Shown one piece after another: positions 12,164-24,977 of a DNA stretch of 64,000 bases. The translations under genes and the position numbers were made by a program. Under the pieces are notes generated by a model. That model ran no database searches and was not told the DNA's origin. It saw nothing but the letters and a program-made list of their open reading frames with translations. Positions within the stretch are counted from its first letter, which is position 1. The number at the start of each line of letters is the position of its first letter. Source of the DNA: Costus lasius (Eukaryota; Streptophyta; Magnoliopsida; Zingiberales; Costaceae). The stretch is taken from positions 13,220,501-13,284,500 of the forward strand of contig CM050449.1 in assembly GCA_027563935.2 (NCBI GenBank). Reading direction: 5' to 3'.

Positions 12164-15100
12164 GCTAGCTGTACTCGCTAAATTACTTAAGCTATCTGCT
12201 AGTAAACCTATTTGTTGCTCTATTTCTATTTACTCAAAACAGATAGAACATTGAGCTTTTCTTTTTATTAAGTGCTTTAGTTACATTTATCTTGTTCCCT
12301 TTTGATCTGATTACTTGTATCAGTTGTAAGTACGAGGTTATCATATAGAATTTTCAATAATTTTATAACTGAGAATCTTGATTTTATCAATTTTGGTTGC
12401 TAGTTTTATGATCCCTGTTGGAGGGAATCAACATTACTTTTAAGAGGTGATAATTCAGATTACGACATTTTCAGAATTTTCTTTGTAGCCTTTTTAAATA
12501 AAATAATCCATAATTTTATTTGTCATTTTACTCCATTATCTTTCTATCATATTATTGAATATTTAAATATGTAAATATAAATATTAATTGTTCATTATTG
12601 ACTGACCAGTACATGAGCCACCGGTAGAAAGTATATAAATACATTTATATTAAATATTGTAGAATAAATACAAATAAATGTATTTATATAATATTCATTG
12701 TATGTTGATATTACAACATACATATATTTATAATAACTATAAAAGTATACATATGATTTATGAAATGTATACAAAATTTGATACTATATATCTTAGTAGA
12801 TGTTGCACGCTATATTAAATATCTAAATAATATTTTTCTTATTAAAGTAAATAAATTTATAATGTACTACAACAATGCAAAATATACATTAGAGAATATA
12901 TTATGTTATACGTGTATACATAATGATAATATGATATTTATTGTATATTTGAAATTATCTATTTATTTAATATTTTTCATATATTATAATTTGATGGTAA
13001 ACTGTTTTTATGCATGATTTCATTTGTTTATCAAGCATACCGATGCAGCATATATTTTTGCATTTATTTATGAAGCGTATCAAATGTAGCGGTAGAAGAA
13101 TACAAATAAGTTTATACTGGTAGTTTACAGGATTAGCAATACAAGGTTACTGGGACCTGGCAGGCCATTGCCATTCAATTACTTTTTTTAATCTATTTAT
13201 TTGTTTTTCCTTTTTAATTGAGCCACATGTTTACTGTACCGCAGGCTGAACTGAGAATTTAACATCATCCTGTCATTGTTATATTTTGCTCTACCAGATC
13301 ACAGGCTGAGTGAAGTGTCCTGTACCGCAGTAAAGTGGCATCGCATGTAAGACTGGTTCCGATCATTTTTCTTTTCAGGATGCTGGCTTGGATTTTGCAA
13401 GTTGAATAAATGGTTTTCTTGCCGGTTGCTCTCACGGGTGCATCATTATCTATTCTGCTGTGGAATCCATGGTTTTATCTTTTCTGGTTTGATCTCGCTT
13501 AAGCATCTTATCTGTTCTGATATAGGGATCATCTCTTCTTTTTTGTAATACAAATTGTACTCGTTATGGTGGAGTTGATGTTTGAATTGTATCATATGAT
13601 GCTGACTTTGAGAGTTTTTATATTAAAAATTTTAGTTTAACATTAATTAACGGAGAGATTAATGGTTAATTAATTAATGAGCCATAATGTGGTAGATGGA
13701 TTGTGTGGCCCATGTGTTTGAAAAGCATCTTTAATGTTTTAGATTTTACATTATGAACCAGAAGAATTCTTTATTAGATAATTTTTATTGGTTTTGGATT
13801 TTCTACCGGGACACAAGGAAAGTTTAGGACTTTACTATTATAAATATGAGTGCATTTCTAGTACTAATAGTTTTTTCCCATTGAGATCGTTTGAAGGGGA
13901 TAGCAGTGGAAAATCTCCTTGTGTGATTGATGGCTTTGTATTTATTATATTTAGATGTTGTTTTAAGTTCATATAATTGATTTTATGTATGTGATAAAGA
14001 GTTTTCTAAATTCATATAAAAGATCTTTTATGTGAGGATTAAGATTTTTTACATTTCTTCTGCACAAATATGTGAATATTAGCATGTGATCTCATGCCAC
14101 TGCCAAAGATGTGAATAATGCGTATGCTATGAACTCAGCGACGCAGTGGAAGCCCGATTGAAAGGTGTTCCATCTCCATGATTTTCTTCTTCTTTTTGAC
14201 GTCTAACTTCATTCCATGCGAGTCCTCCCATATGCGCGTCGTGTTCATTACTTGTTAACAACCACAAGCTGCACTTATATGAAAGATTTGATAGTTAGTT
14301 GAAGTCCACCACAGTAATCAACGATTTTGTTGATGCTTCTCTGCGCAGATGGCGACGCTATTTTACTGTCCTCAAATTAGCATTGTTACCAAAAGTCTAA
14401 AAAAACAAATAACAAATAAAATGATTAATGATTATAAGCAAATAATAATATAAAAGTGATGCTTATATCACCAATGATGTTGTGGTGGAGTTATACTTAA
14501 TATAGCCTCTGAGGAACCAAGTAGGAATAAGAGATGATAGGCACAAAAAAATGAAAAACAATACTAAATGGTGGAGATGCGTGAGAGAACAAACAGAAGC
14601 CAAAGCTGCAGGTCGTCCAACATCACATGCATACTGCAAAGATCTAGGACACAAAAATGATTGAAGCAACTTATTACAGATGGAATATACTTTGCAAAAA
14701 TTCTTCCACTTACCGCAGGAATTCCTAATTCTATAATTAATATTCATAAAAAAAAATTATTATTTTTTTAAGAAAGAAAAGCGGCTGTGAAGAGCAGGAG
14801 TCAAGTGTGGTCTCATGGAGGTTAGGGCCAAGCTCTATGGCGTCGTGTAAGTTGTATCCCCCTTCACCTTCAATTACTGTTTCTAAAATAAACCGACCGG
14901 CGGCGGCTGGTTTAAACAGTAAAAAGATGTAGTTTTGGCCGGTTATAACATGACTCGCAGCACATTGAATGCACAACTGATACGTACACAAGTGCCCGAG
15001 TCTCGGGCCTTTCCTATGCTTACAAGGTCTTCAAAGCACGTGAGAGAGCAGACAAGACATGTGACAAGTCATGGGGCCCGCCAAGGCACAGCTCTCTCGC

Positions 15101-15550
15101 CCGCTTCACGCGACAGCCATGGTATCATCAGTCATCACCTCAATAATGCCGTAACAGCCATGCATCGAAAGCTCCATTTTGGTACCGTTCGAAGCCCCAA
15201 CAGAGGCCGGAAACAGACGAGCTTTAAGGCCATGCGGATATAGTTAGAATGACATGTGATTGCAGCTCGTAAAAAGCGACCGGACTAGTTACAGTTACAG
15301 GCAGTCACCGCACTGTTTCACTGCCTTGTTCACAGGAAGAGTTTGTATAATTTGAGAAGAAAAAGAAAAGAATTTATCAGTAGCCAAATGATCTCTGAAG
15401 AAGGATGCTTGGTTGATGAAGGAGAGGTGATGGCATCATGATAAACAAATCTACACAGCATGATTGCTCTGTCCATGGTGGACCTTGTCCACAGGGATTC
15501 GTTTCTTCCTCACCTCCAATGTCATGACAAGTCATGTACTCATCTTCTCC
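12164..15550. other. DRB 3' region and intergenic DNA
   Basis: 12164 to about 13560 probably includes 3' UTR: a polypyrimidine tract and acceptor (GTACCGCAG, ending 13244) follow an AT-rich stretch. From 12540 to 13020 the DNA is extremely AT-rich and only gives chance open frames. 13600-15550 shows no supported gene. Its right end is presumed promoter of the SPARK gene. Confidence 0.45.
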
Positions 15551-15553
15551 AGT

Positions 15554-15560
15554 TATAAAT
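15554..15560 (+). promoter_or_regulatory. Probable TATA box of the SPARK/GPI protein gene
   Basis: TATAAAT lies about 220 bp upstream of the ATG at 15779, with a CT/CA-rich leader between. This is a usual plant arrangement. Inferred from position only. Confidence 0.5.
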
Positions 15561-15778
15561 AATAATGCAAACCCCAGCCCGATCCCTTCACCACGATACA
15601 GATCAGAAACCTAATCTTCCATTGCTTCATTCAAGGCCAAAAGCATTTCAATCTCCCCGCACTCTGTTCTCGTCGCTCAATTTCTCAGAAGCGAAACAAC
15701 TAACACATCATATGCACCGTCGTCGTCTGATCAATTGCAGCACGTTAGAGCATAGAGAGAGAGTGTGTGTGATCAACA

Positions 15779-16848
15779 ATGCCTCACCTCCTACCGCTGT
15801 TTTTGCTATTCCAAGCTTCTCTACTCGCTGCGCAGCCCACCCGACGCCACCCCGAGCCCGCCTCCCTTCAGCTCGTTCCCGCAGCCGCCGCCGCCTCTCC
15901 CACCACCATCCCCGCCTTCCCTGAGCAGTCCGACGTCTCCGCCGCTGCCTGCCCCCTCGATCCCCCCACCGACCTCCTCCCGTACGTCTCCGCCGCTTGC
16001 GCCCGCTCTGACGGCGGCCTCCCCTCTCGCTCCCGCTGTTGCCCCGCGCTCAGCGCTTGGCACCTCACCGCCTATGCCGCCACCGCTCTCGCCGCCCGCT
16101 CGCTTCCCTCCGCGGCCGGCCTCGCCCTGCCCGCCCTCCCCGACGACTCCGAGTCGTGCATCGGCGGCGTGGAGCGCGCGCTGCGCCACCGCGGAGTGGA
16201 GCTCCCGCGCGTGAACGCCACGTGCGACGCGGCGTACTGCTTCTGCGGTGTGCGCCTCCGGCGGCTAACCTGCGCCGGGGCGTTCGTAGCCAACGTCAAG
16301 GAGGGGCGGTGGGAGCCGGCGAGGGACGCGCGGAGGCGGCTGGTGAAGGACTGCTCCCGCCCCGGGTTCGCTGGGTGCACTCGGTGTCTCCGCAGCCTGA
16401 ACCAGGTGAGTGAGCCGCTTCCCTCCTTGCTTGACTCGTTAAATTGGCGCTTGAACTTCCATTCTAACCAATATACCGACGCGATTAACTTGGGCAGCTG
16501 AAGGCCAAAGAGAAGCAAAGCACGAGAAATGCGACCAGAACAGACAAGGACGACGCTGCAACTCGCGGCAAGGAATGCCAATTGATGGGCGTGACATGGC
16601 TCCTGTCAAAGAACCGAACGATCTTCTATCCGGTAGCCACCTCCGTCCTCCAAGCCATCATGGCGACCGACACGGCTGCCGTCGGCGCCTCCGGAATGAC
16701 ATCCTGCATGCTCTCCCCCGACGACATTCCTCTGCCGGTTGGATCGAACCAGATCAATGACAGCAACGACGGTGCCTTCACCGTCCAACTGACCAGCTCG
16801 ATCCTCCGCCCAGTCTCCCTTGCACTACTCTTTGTGCTCATCCATTAA
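15779..16848 (+). CDS. Uncharacterised GPI-anchored SPARK-domain protein (At4g28100-like), 325 aa
   Basis: Two exons: 15779-16405 (ends AACCAG|GTGAG) and 16498-16848 (after GGGCAG). The intron is 92 bp and phase 0. Residues 1-18 are a hydrophobic signal peptide (MPHLLPLFLLFQASLLA). The ectodomain is rich in Cys, with CPLD, RCCPALSAW, and a CDAAYCFCGVRLRRLTC block. This matches the extracellular SPARK-type region found in plant GPI-anchored proteins and some receptor kinases. The C-terminus is hydrophobic (SILRPVSLALLFVLIH) after a small-residue stretch, as expected for a GPI-attachment signal. The protein should therefore sit on the outer face of the plasma membrane; its function is not known to me. 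Exon 1 is very GC-rich, so large open frames on both strands overlap it by composition. The family match rests on pattern recognition. Confidence 0.85.
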
Positions 16849-19361
16849 TTCCTAGTTCCACCTCCTGTGTCCCTGAGTTGCCACTCAAATAACAAAACCT
16901 TTTTACGGCTGGTTCCACTTATATTTATGGATTTTTTAATTAATAGGAAAATATAAATCGGACTATATATATATATATATATTATTGGTAAGGCCGGAGC
17001 AAATGAAGAGATTATTATTATAGATTATTTTATATTTTAATAATAATTAGCGATTATATTTTATTAATAAAATTGTAACTATATGCATTCTCATCCTATG
17101 GAAACAAAAATATCTGATTGACTTTTAAGGATTAGTCAACCCATAGTTGACTACTAAATAGCCCACGCATTGAAATAAAAGTACATTATTCCATACGAGT
17201 GAAATGATCATAATAGATTCATTAGTAACAAGTAAAGCTTCCATCCATAGGGGAGGAAAAGGATGAATCATCTTTCTAACAAAAATTTCTATAGAGGACC
17301 TGTCCACAAATCCCAGAGCCTCTTATTATTGTTAAATTTATTGAAAATACAAATCTTAAAGCAGTACTCACTTGTCTGAATGCGACTTCATCGGAGGAAG
17401 ATGGTCGGCGACGCTGCTCCGATCGGAGGTGTCGGAAGAGCAGGAGTTTCGGAGGAAAAGAGAAGGAGAAATGATCGGCAGAAAAGATCGCGTGTAAGTC
17501 TTGGCAAATTTAGTGAGATGCTTTTGTCATTACTCGAGCTGTCTCGGCCTTTTTGCTTATCCACCTCAAATTGTGTACTTGATCAAGTTTGACAAACGAC
17601 AACAGCTGATAAAGGTGATTGGACTTGTTACGCTGTTCTGTTAGTGTCAAGTATCATCTAATTCCACCATCTAATCTGTGAGCAGTGTTCTTGTTCTTTT
17701 CTCGATCGAAGTCAAGTATTAACGACTTGACAGGTTTACTAATCTTGTGGCACGGCTCACCAAAAATTACTCTTTGCATTCTTTCAGTAATATTGCTCTG
17801 CTTTTGAAGTTACTAATCATGCTGTTGACATATTTGTTCTTATTTAATCTACCTATTTATTCTTCTCTCACCGTCATCCACCTCATCCCATTTAAATGCA
17901 TAAAAGTCAACATATCAACCACGCACGCAACCCATGGGAACAAAAGAAATACATAAATGAAGGAGAGCGAGAAGAATTGCAGCATCATTAAAGAAAAAGA
18001 AATTAGAGGGCGAAGAAGATTCAGACAAAAGAGAAAATAGGACATAATTGAATAAAAAAAAACAGAAAGATGGAGAAGGTTTTAATATTGCAAAAACAGT
18101 TCAAAGGAAACTACGTTTGGACAGCTTAGTACAATGTACTAAAGAAAAAGAATAGAAAAAAGATAATCTTTATTATGGACAAATTGAAGTCTAGAGGGTC
18201 CTCCTGAATCATGATGTGATGGAGAAAAAGAAAATGTTCTCTTTTGTCCTTTCAATGCCTAACATTGCTGGAGTTAATGTATTCTTCAAACTTTGGGAGG
18301 TGGAATTGCCTACCAGCATACAACACCTCTCAACTTAATGCCAGTTAATAGCCACTAGCAGCTGTATGCCACGCGGCCAAGGGCTGGAGAAAAGTTCTTT
18401 GCATCACCTTCTTGGAAGACCACAAGTTCAGACCACAAGCTCAGAATCTCTTCACACAATCTTGAAATAAAACCATTACTGATGCTAAATATATTACTTT
18501 GAACACGATGAGCAATGAGCATGTCTGAATAAAACACTGAAAATCTATTTCGCTGAAGAGAGAAGAACAAAACATGAAAGGATGTGGTTTCTGACAAGCC
18601 AAGAGAACCTTTTTATAGGCTAAAGACAAGAGGGTAATAATTGTTAACGAAGGCCTTGCAGATCTATCACAGATGCATAGTTGTGTGACCTATAATTTAA
18701 GAAAAAAAAGAGCTCATAATTCCATGAGGGTTTGCGCCACATGGCCCAACCTTGTGATCGACAGCCACAGCTTAGAAATTGTCAAGCAGTTTACTATTCA
18801 GCAGTGTGCATCAGAATGCGTCCACTAGCTCCTGTCCTCCTCCTACCAAACCATACATTTATTAATCAATCATCCCCCAGATATAAGCTTTTTTATAAAA
18901 AAATATGCTTTTGATAAGGTACACAAACATGAATTTGAAGCATCGATCTTGCAATCCCTTAGTTGATAAATTGATCGTTCTATTGTTATTATCACAAATC
19001 TTTCCAAGTCAACATCAGGCAAGATATTGAAAAATACAGATTACCATACATTTTGGAAAATCAGAATGGAAGTTTTGCATTATTTGACTATAAAAAAAAA
19101 CAAATAAGAGACCTACTGTTATGATAAATAAAATTTTAAAAAATATGACTTGCTTGTTCACATCTCCGCGTGGCTTTCTTTTCTAATACTAGGGTTGTTA
19201 AGAGAGACAATGGATTAAAATCGAGTCGTTGATGGTGGCCTGCTCTAGGTCAAACACTCGAGGGAAAGACCACAAGGGAATCGAAACCTTCTCCTCGTTG
19301 TGTTATACTTCCAAATAAAAGAAAGTTCTGTGCAGACTGCGAAGGAAGGAGGGGGGAAGAG
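16849..19361. other. Intergenic DNA between the SPARK gene and GT61-A
   Basis: AT-rich DNA with a short TA tract near 16965-16983. Short open frames (for example 17380-17592) have no recognisable domain or codon bias. I see nothing I can annotate. The right end is presumed GT61-A promoter. Confidence 0.5.
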
Positions 19362-21267
19362 ATGAAGTCTCACAGGACTTCTCTCAGGCTTGAGTCTAGG
19401 AGGGCAGGAAATGTTCTCATCATCGTCTCCGTGGCTTTTTCTCTCTGCATCCTCTCTCTAATCAAAGCTCGCTATTGCTCTGCTCCATATGGTTCGGTTC
19501 TTCGATCCCGATTTCTTTTGTTCAATACTATTGAATCTTGTCTGCTTAAGAAAAAAAAACTTCTTTTCTTCTACAGTGAAGTCACTGGAATTGAGGGAAA
19601 AGGAATCCGTGGAAGCTGCGTCTGTTGTGATAGCTGAGAAGAGTGGAGAAGCTCCGTTACCAGGTATGTACTAACAAGAACACTTTAATTTGTTGGTGGA
19701 GATTTTGGAGGAGGATTGAGAAAGTTTGTTGGGTCTTAACCTGGTATAGAAGTTTTTACTGAAAATTAAATGAAGGTAAAGAAGTAGACAAAGAATTAGA
19801 TGGCTCAAAAGAAAGCTAGGAACTAGTAATTCTTGCCTTTTTTTTTCTACTTCCCCTCCACATGAATTCATCTCCAACAAAATTGGTAGGTTTATTTAAA
19901 AATTTCATCACAAGTATACAAGAATTAGCTATTCAGAAATCAAGTGGATCAATTGAACAGCATACAGAATTATGTGCCTGGTTGTATAATTTACCACTCC
20001 AGACGAGCACAATTCATAGCGGTAGTGATCAAATGCTCTGTTTTGTGCAGAGGACGAAGAAGATGAAGGAATTGCTGCAATAAAAGGAGGGAACAAGAGC
20101 AAACCTATATGCTCGGAGACAAGCAAGAGATCCAACGTCTGTGAAGCGGAAGGCGACATAAGAATGCAAGCAAGCTCCCAGACCATCCTCCTTCACCCGT
20201 CCTTAACAGATCAAGACTGGCGGACCAAACCATATTGCAGAAAGCACGATCCCCCGGCAATGAAGAACATAAAGGAGTGGACAATAAAGCCTTTCCCCAC
20301 CGCCGAATCGACCCCTCAATGCACCGTCAACCACACGGTCCCGGCGCTGTTGTTCTCCATCGGCGGTTTCACAGGCAACCTCTTTCACGACTTCACCGAT
20401 GTCATCATCCCCCTTTTCATCTCCGCCTATCAATTCCGCGGCGAGGTCCAATTTGTCATCGCCGATGTGAAGCCCTGGTGGCTGAGTCGATTTGCCCTAA
20501 TACTCAAGCAGCTGTCCAACTACGAAATCATCGACGCCAACAGCGACGACCCGGCGGTGGTGCGCTGCTTCCCGCGCGTGGTGGTGGGGCTGAACTTCCA
20601 CAAGGAGCTCGGCGTCTACCCCTCGCGGACGTCGGGGGGCTACTCCGTGGTCGATTTCAAGGAGATGCTGCGGCGAGCGTACGGGCTGGAGCGGGCGACG
20701 GCGACGCCGTCGGGCGACGACTGGGACATCCGACGGAAGCCGCGGCTCCTGATCATCACGCGGCGGAAGTCGCGGGCGTTCCTGAACGAGCGGGGGATGA
20801 CGGACATGGCGATGAGCCTGGGGTTCGACGTCCGGGCGGCGGAGCCCGATGCGTCGACGGATCTGGCGAAGTTCGCGCGGCTGGTGAACAGCGCCGACGT
20901 GATGGTGGGCGTGCACGGGGCAGGGCTGACGAACATGGTGTTCCTGCCGGCAGGGGGGGTGCTGGTGCAGCTAGTGCCGATGGGAGGGCTGGAATGGCTG
21001 GCGCGGGACACCTTCGGAGGGGCGGCCCCGGAGATGCAGTTGAAGTACATTGAATACAAGGTTCAGGCCGACGAGAGCACGCTGAGCGACCAGTATCCGG
21101 CAGACCACCCGGTTATCAGGGATCCGTACTCGATCCACAAGCAGGGGTGGAGCACGCTCAGCAAGATCTACTTGGATAACCAGAACATGAGGCCGCACCT
21201 GGGTAGGCTCAGGAACACGCTGTTGGAGGCGCTCAAGCACCTGCCGCACGGCCGCAAGGAGGCTTGA
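19362..21267 (+). CDS. GT61-A: GT61 glycosyltransferase (XAT/XYXT-like), 477 aa
   Basis: Three exons, 19362-19491, 19577-19663 and 20051-21267, all joined by phase-1 introns. The protein has a short cytosolic tail (MKSHRTSLRLESRRAG), a membrane anchor (about 17-37, VLIIVSVAFSLCILSLI), an acidic stem from the 87-nt exon and the start of exon 3, and then the GT61 (DUF563) catalytic domain. Signature blocks are CEAEGDIRM, GGFTGNLFHDFTDVIIPLF (about 177) and GVHGAGLTNMVFLP (about 358). GT61 enzymes in this clade are Golgi type II proteins that add arabinose or xylose to xylan (XAT, XYXT). The sugar donor cannot be told from sequence. The gene converges with GT61-B, 1.15 kb away. Exon 3 is GC-rich in its 3' half. 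Confidence 0.93.
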
Positions 21268-22420
21268 ACGGGGGCTTGGATGGAGAACGATTATCCCCTT
21301 TTTTTTTTTCTTATTCTTCTTTTGATTTTCTTTTTCTTTGATTTTTTTGTGCTCATTTTACAGTCAAATTGTGCAAGAAAAATTCAAGCAGAAGCCTTAA
21401 ATTGGACAAATAAGGTGTGGAATTTATACGATGTAATTACTCTCACTGGGGAATAAGATTATAATTACTTTGTATTTTTCATTTAATTACTTTTTAAAAA
21501 AGATTATTAAGTTTAATTGGCATGACATTTTATTTAGAAAGCATATATAATGAAAATTTGAAAAGTGCACAACTTAAAATTGACCAGTGATTACTGGTCA
21601 AATCAACAAGGGTCAGACGATTCAGATGTGAGTCTAGACATTTGAATTTTTCTCATAGTCAACGGCCAATCATGCAGTATCTTATCCACAGGAAAGGTTC
21701 TACTTTAAATATTATTATAGACTTTTTCCCTTTTTATTTTTTATTTTTTATTTTTCCTTTTCCTTTGTGTAATAAGCCATGGCCCAATTTTTGTCGACAT
21801 CATAGAATCTAATTATGCATGAGCACGCACCATCACTAATTTAAGCTCGCTGTCTTTGGTGCGGAGGCGCTTTCATCTGACGAGGGTGGAGACTGGAGAG
21901 GCTAACGCAAGCCAAGAAGAGCTCCAGTGTACCCCTTAAAAATAATTAGACAGCTTGCGTTTCAGCTTCTAAAAATTGAAAGGTGACCAACAACATTAAA
22001 TTGATTCCTATTCAGAGTATAAATAATTATATAATATTGTTTGATATCTATTCTATGCGCATAATTGATAACATGGGCTTTCTAGCTACTCCTATAGGTA
22101 TTAATTAATTAACCTTCGCTGTGATGAGTGATGACTGCTAACGTGCCGCACGATTTTAAATCTAACTATTCTTTATATGCGATACACCGCATAGAGCGGA
22201 TTGGAACGTTATAAGTTTTTATGTTCGTCAGGCTGATTTGATTGGACTATGACTGATTTCATTGTGACGTTTGGCTCCTCCACATATCATTCTTACATGT
22301 ACAAGGGTAAGTCAAACTGATATTTTAGGGGAAAAAAATGCAAAGTAAACTCCCATAACACTGACTTAAAGTAATGGTAAAAGAAGAAATGAATCCAGTT
22401 CCTTCAAATATTCTATTATG
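21268..22420. other. Shared 3' intergenic region of convergent GT61-A and GT61-B
   Basis: T-rich DNA follows the GT61-A stop, then AT-rich sequence. No gene or clear repeat is seen. Both genes must terminate here. Confidence 0.5.
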
Positions 22421-24084
22421 CTATTGTATGATACGCTCAAGTACTCTCCACAGCACATTCTTGAACTTGCTCACATCAAGCCGCACATTCTGCTTCGTCA
22501 GGAACGTTGACTTCAGAAAGTCAACTCCCTGTTTGTGAAACGAGTGAGGGTCCTTGAACATCGGGTGATCCCTCGGGTACTGCTCAATTAAACTGCTCTT
22601 CTCGATGCTAATACTATACTGCACATACTTCAGGCTCATGTCCTTCGCCGGATCCCGGAAATCCAGCTCGGCTAGCCACTCCAGTCCGCCCCATGGCACC
22701 ACCTGCACCACCGTCGCGTTCGGCGGCAGGAACACCAAATTCGTCAGCCCGGCCCCGTGCACGCCCACCATCACGTCCACCGAGTTCACCAATCGGGCGA
22801 TCTCCGCCACGTCGGTCGCCCCCTCGGCCTCGTCGACCACCACTTCAAACCCGAGTTGTTCCGCCGCCTGAACTATCTCGTCGAGGTTGACAAACGCGCG
22901 CGAACTCTTCCGCGCGATGATTAGGATCCTCGGCCCCCGCCCCGCGATATCCTCGATGTTGGAGACCGACTCCCTGCCCAGCGCCAACACGCTGCGCAAG
23001 AATTTGCCCAAGTCAACCATGGTGTAACCGTTTGGCGCTCTTGCGGGGTCAACGCTCAGCTCCTTGTAGGCCCGCAGGCCGACGACGGCCTTAGTGAAGC
23101 AGTGCACGCCCTCGTCCTTGTCGAAGTTGACCACCGGGTAATTGGAGAGCTTCCGGAATAGCGGACGGTACTTGTAGAGCCAATAGGGGTTCATATCGGT
23201 GACGACGAACTGGACCTCGCCGTCGAAGGGGCTGGCAGCGAGGAAGAGCGGGATGAGCACGTCAGTGAAATCGTGGAAGAGGTTGCCGGTGTAGCCTCCG
23301 GCGGAGAACATGACGGCGGGGACGGCGTGGCGGACGGTGCACTTTGGCGCGAGGCGGTAGATCTTATCGACAGCTCGCGGACGCGGCTGAATGCGATTTC
23401 GTCGCCCTTGCGCGCGTACGGGCGCAGTCGAAATGTTTCGCTTTTTCCCGGGGAGTCAACGAAGATGATGCCTGAGGAGTTCCCGGGGATACGGATGTCG
23501 CCGGACATTTCGCAGACGTCGAATCGGGGGTCTGTGAACTCGCAGGAGAGCTTCTTCTCCACATTCTTGATTTCTGCGACTGCAGATCGATGCGTTAATC
23601 CGACATTCAATTGCAATATTAGCTTGCACAGAATTACTCAGAAAAGCAAATCTCAATCTAGCACTCAATTTACGTACCCATGACATCATCGATCTCCGTC
23701 TTGCCATCCTCGGCTTTATCATCAATGGTGTAGTTCTGTTGCTCCTGGAACTCGACTGCTTTATTCTTGTCTGCAACGGTGAGAAGCAATTATCGAAAGA
23801 AAACTTCTGAATTTGGACTAAGAAATGCCTATTTAACAATTACATTTACCTGTTTTTTGTGGAGACGATGGTAGCGCAGGAATAACTGCAAAAAAAATTA
23901 AGCTCAAGCAGAATCAACTTCAGCGCATGAAAAGAAAAAACCAAGATTGGACGAGGAACTCACCGGTAGGAGAACTGATGGACCTATAAACAAGAATGAA
24001 GGTGAGGGAGACGACGAAGCTTCCTGTGACGAGCACCGTGAATCTTGATCTTTGCAAGTAACTGGCGTTCCTGAACAGCTTCAT
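22421..24084 (-). CDS. GT61-B: GT61 glycosyltransferase with a one-base frameshift
   Basis: Exons on the minus strand are 24084-23964, 23885-23850, 23770-23678 and 23579-22421, all with phase-1 introns. The start MKLFRNASYLQRSR is followed by a membrane anchor (TVLVTGSFVVSLTFILV), a stem with FQEQQNYTID, then CEMSGDIRIPGNSSG. The last exon cannot be read in one frame. The frame through PYARKGDEIAFSRVREL must shift, at about 23340-23400, to the frame that holds APKCTVRHAVPAVMFSAGG, GGYTGNLFHDFTDVLIPLF and GVHGAGLTNLVFLP. One base is missing (or two are extra). Apart from that the gene is complete, and would be about 469 residues, close to GT61-A. It is either a recent pseudogene or a sequence error. 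An open frame extends upstream to an ATG at 24231 and two acceptor-like sites lie there, so the start is not certain. Confidence 0.85.
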
Positions 24085-24977
24085 GTTGGTCGTCATCTTC
24101 CTCACAGGCTTTGATCTTTCCCTCATATATTGAAAGTCTTTCTTATCTGCAGTATCCAATAATCTACGGAGATCCTGGGAGTTGGTCTTTCCTGCAAGCC
24201 TCGTGTCCGCGACTGCAAGATCATAGAACATGAGAATAATTTACAGATAGTTGCTAGCTACATAGTTGTAGTTGCATGTGAATCTTAACTTAATGGAGAT
24301 GAGGCTGCAATTTTTTTCCTCCATCATTCAAGGATTACAAAAAAGTTGACCGTTCTAAGTGGGCACACCTACTTTTGTCAACTAGTACTGGAACTGATTG
24401 ACTTTTCAGCTCCCTCGACATTAATAGCTTAATTTCCAGCTCCGCACAGCTTGCTCTTTGTATCATATTTATTTATTTTCCAGCGATTTTTCTTTATTTA
24501 ATTCTCAAACACGAATCGTATATCATGCGGCATGTAATTACATAATTAAGCATTAGCTCGTGCACTCAAAAGAAGAAGTTTATATGGATTAGAAATGTAA
24601 TTAGTTTGTATATATATATATATGAGATGTTATACTTGGGCAACACTTTCATTAGAATCCAACACCACCATGTCTCATACTTGGCGGATGCGATATGAGA
24701 TCATATACATCAAAATGGAAAAGAATCGAATGAGAGAAAACGACTGTGCTTGGTGGATGTGCGAGCACTACGGGAAGTCAACGAATTAATTAATTAGATT
24801 TGGCAGATCCAGAATTCTTGAAAATATCTTAGTTAATAGTCACAAAATTTAGAGATCCGCCTACTTCTTCCGACAAGAGGAAGGGAAGAAGAGATAGGAC
24901 TTTGATATGTTTATGGTTTTTTTTAACAAAAAAAATTTGAAAATTTCGTCTATTTGGAAGGGGAGAGATAGGACCTA

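Noticed and set aside
12540..13020. Open frame of 85 codons in AT-rich DNA
   Set aside because: Ile/Tyr/Asn-rich chance frame in very AT-rich sequence without domain or context.
15821..16581. Antisense and alternate-frame ORFs over the SPARK gene
   Set aside because: Shadows of the GC-rich exon; only the frame with signal peptide, Cys pattern and correct intron is coherent.
23920..24231. Start of GT61-B at the ATG at 24231
   Set aside because: It would put about 50 extra residues before the anchor, and two acceptor-like sites (TTGCAG, TGCAG) lie in that stretch. The start MKLFRNASY resembles the paralogs better. Not fully excluded.
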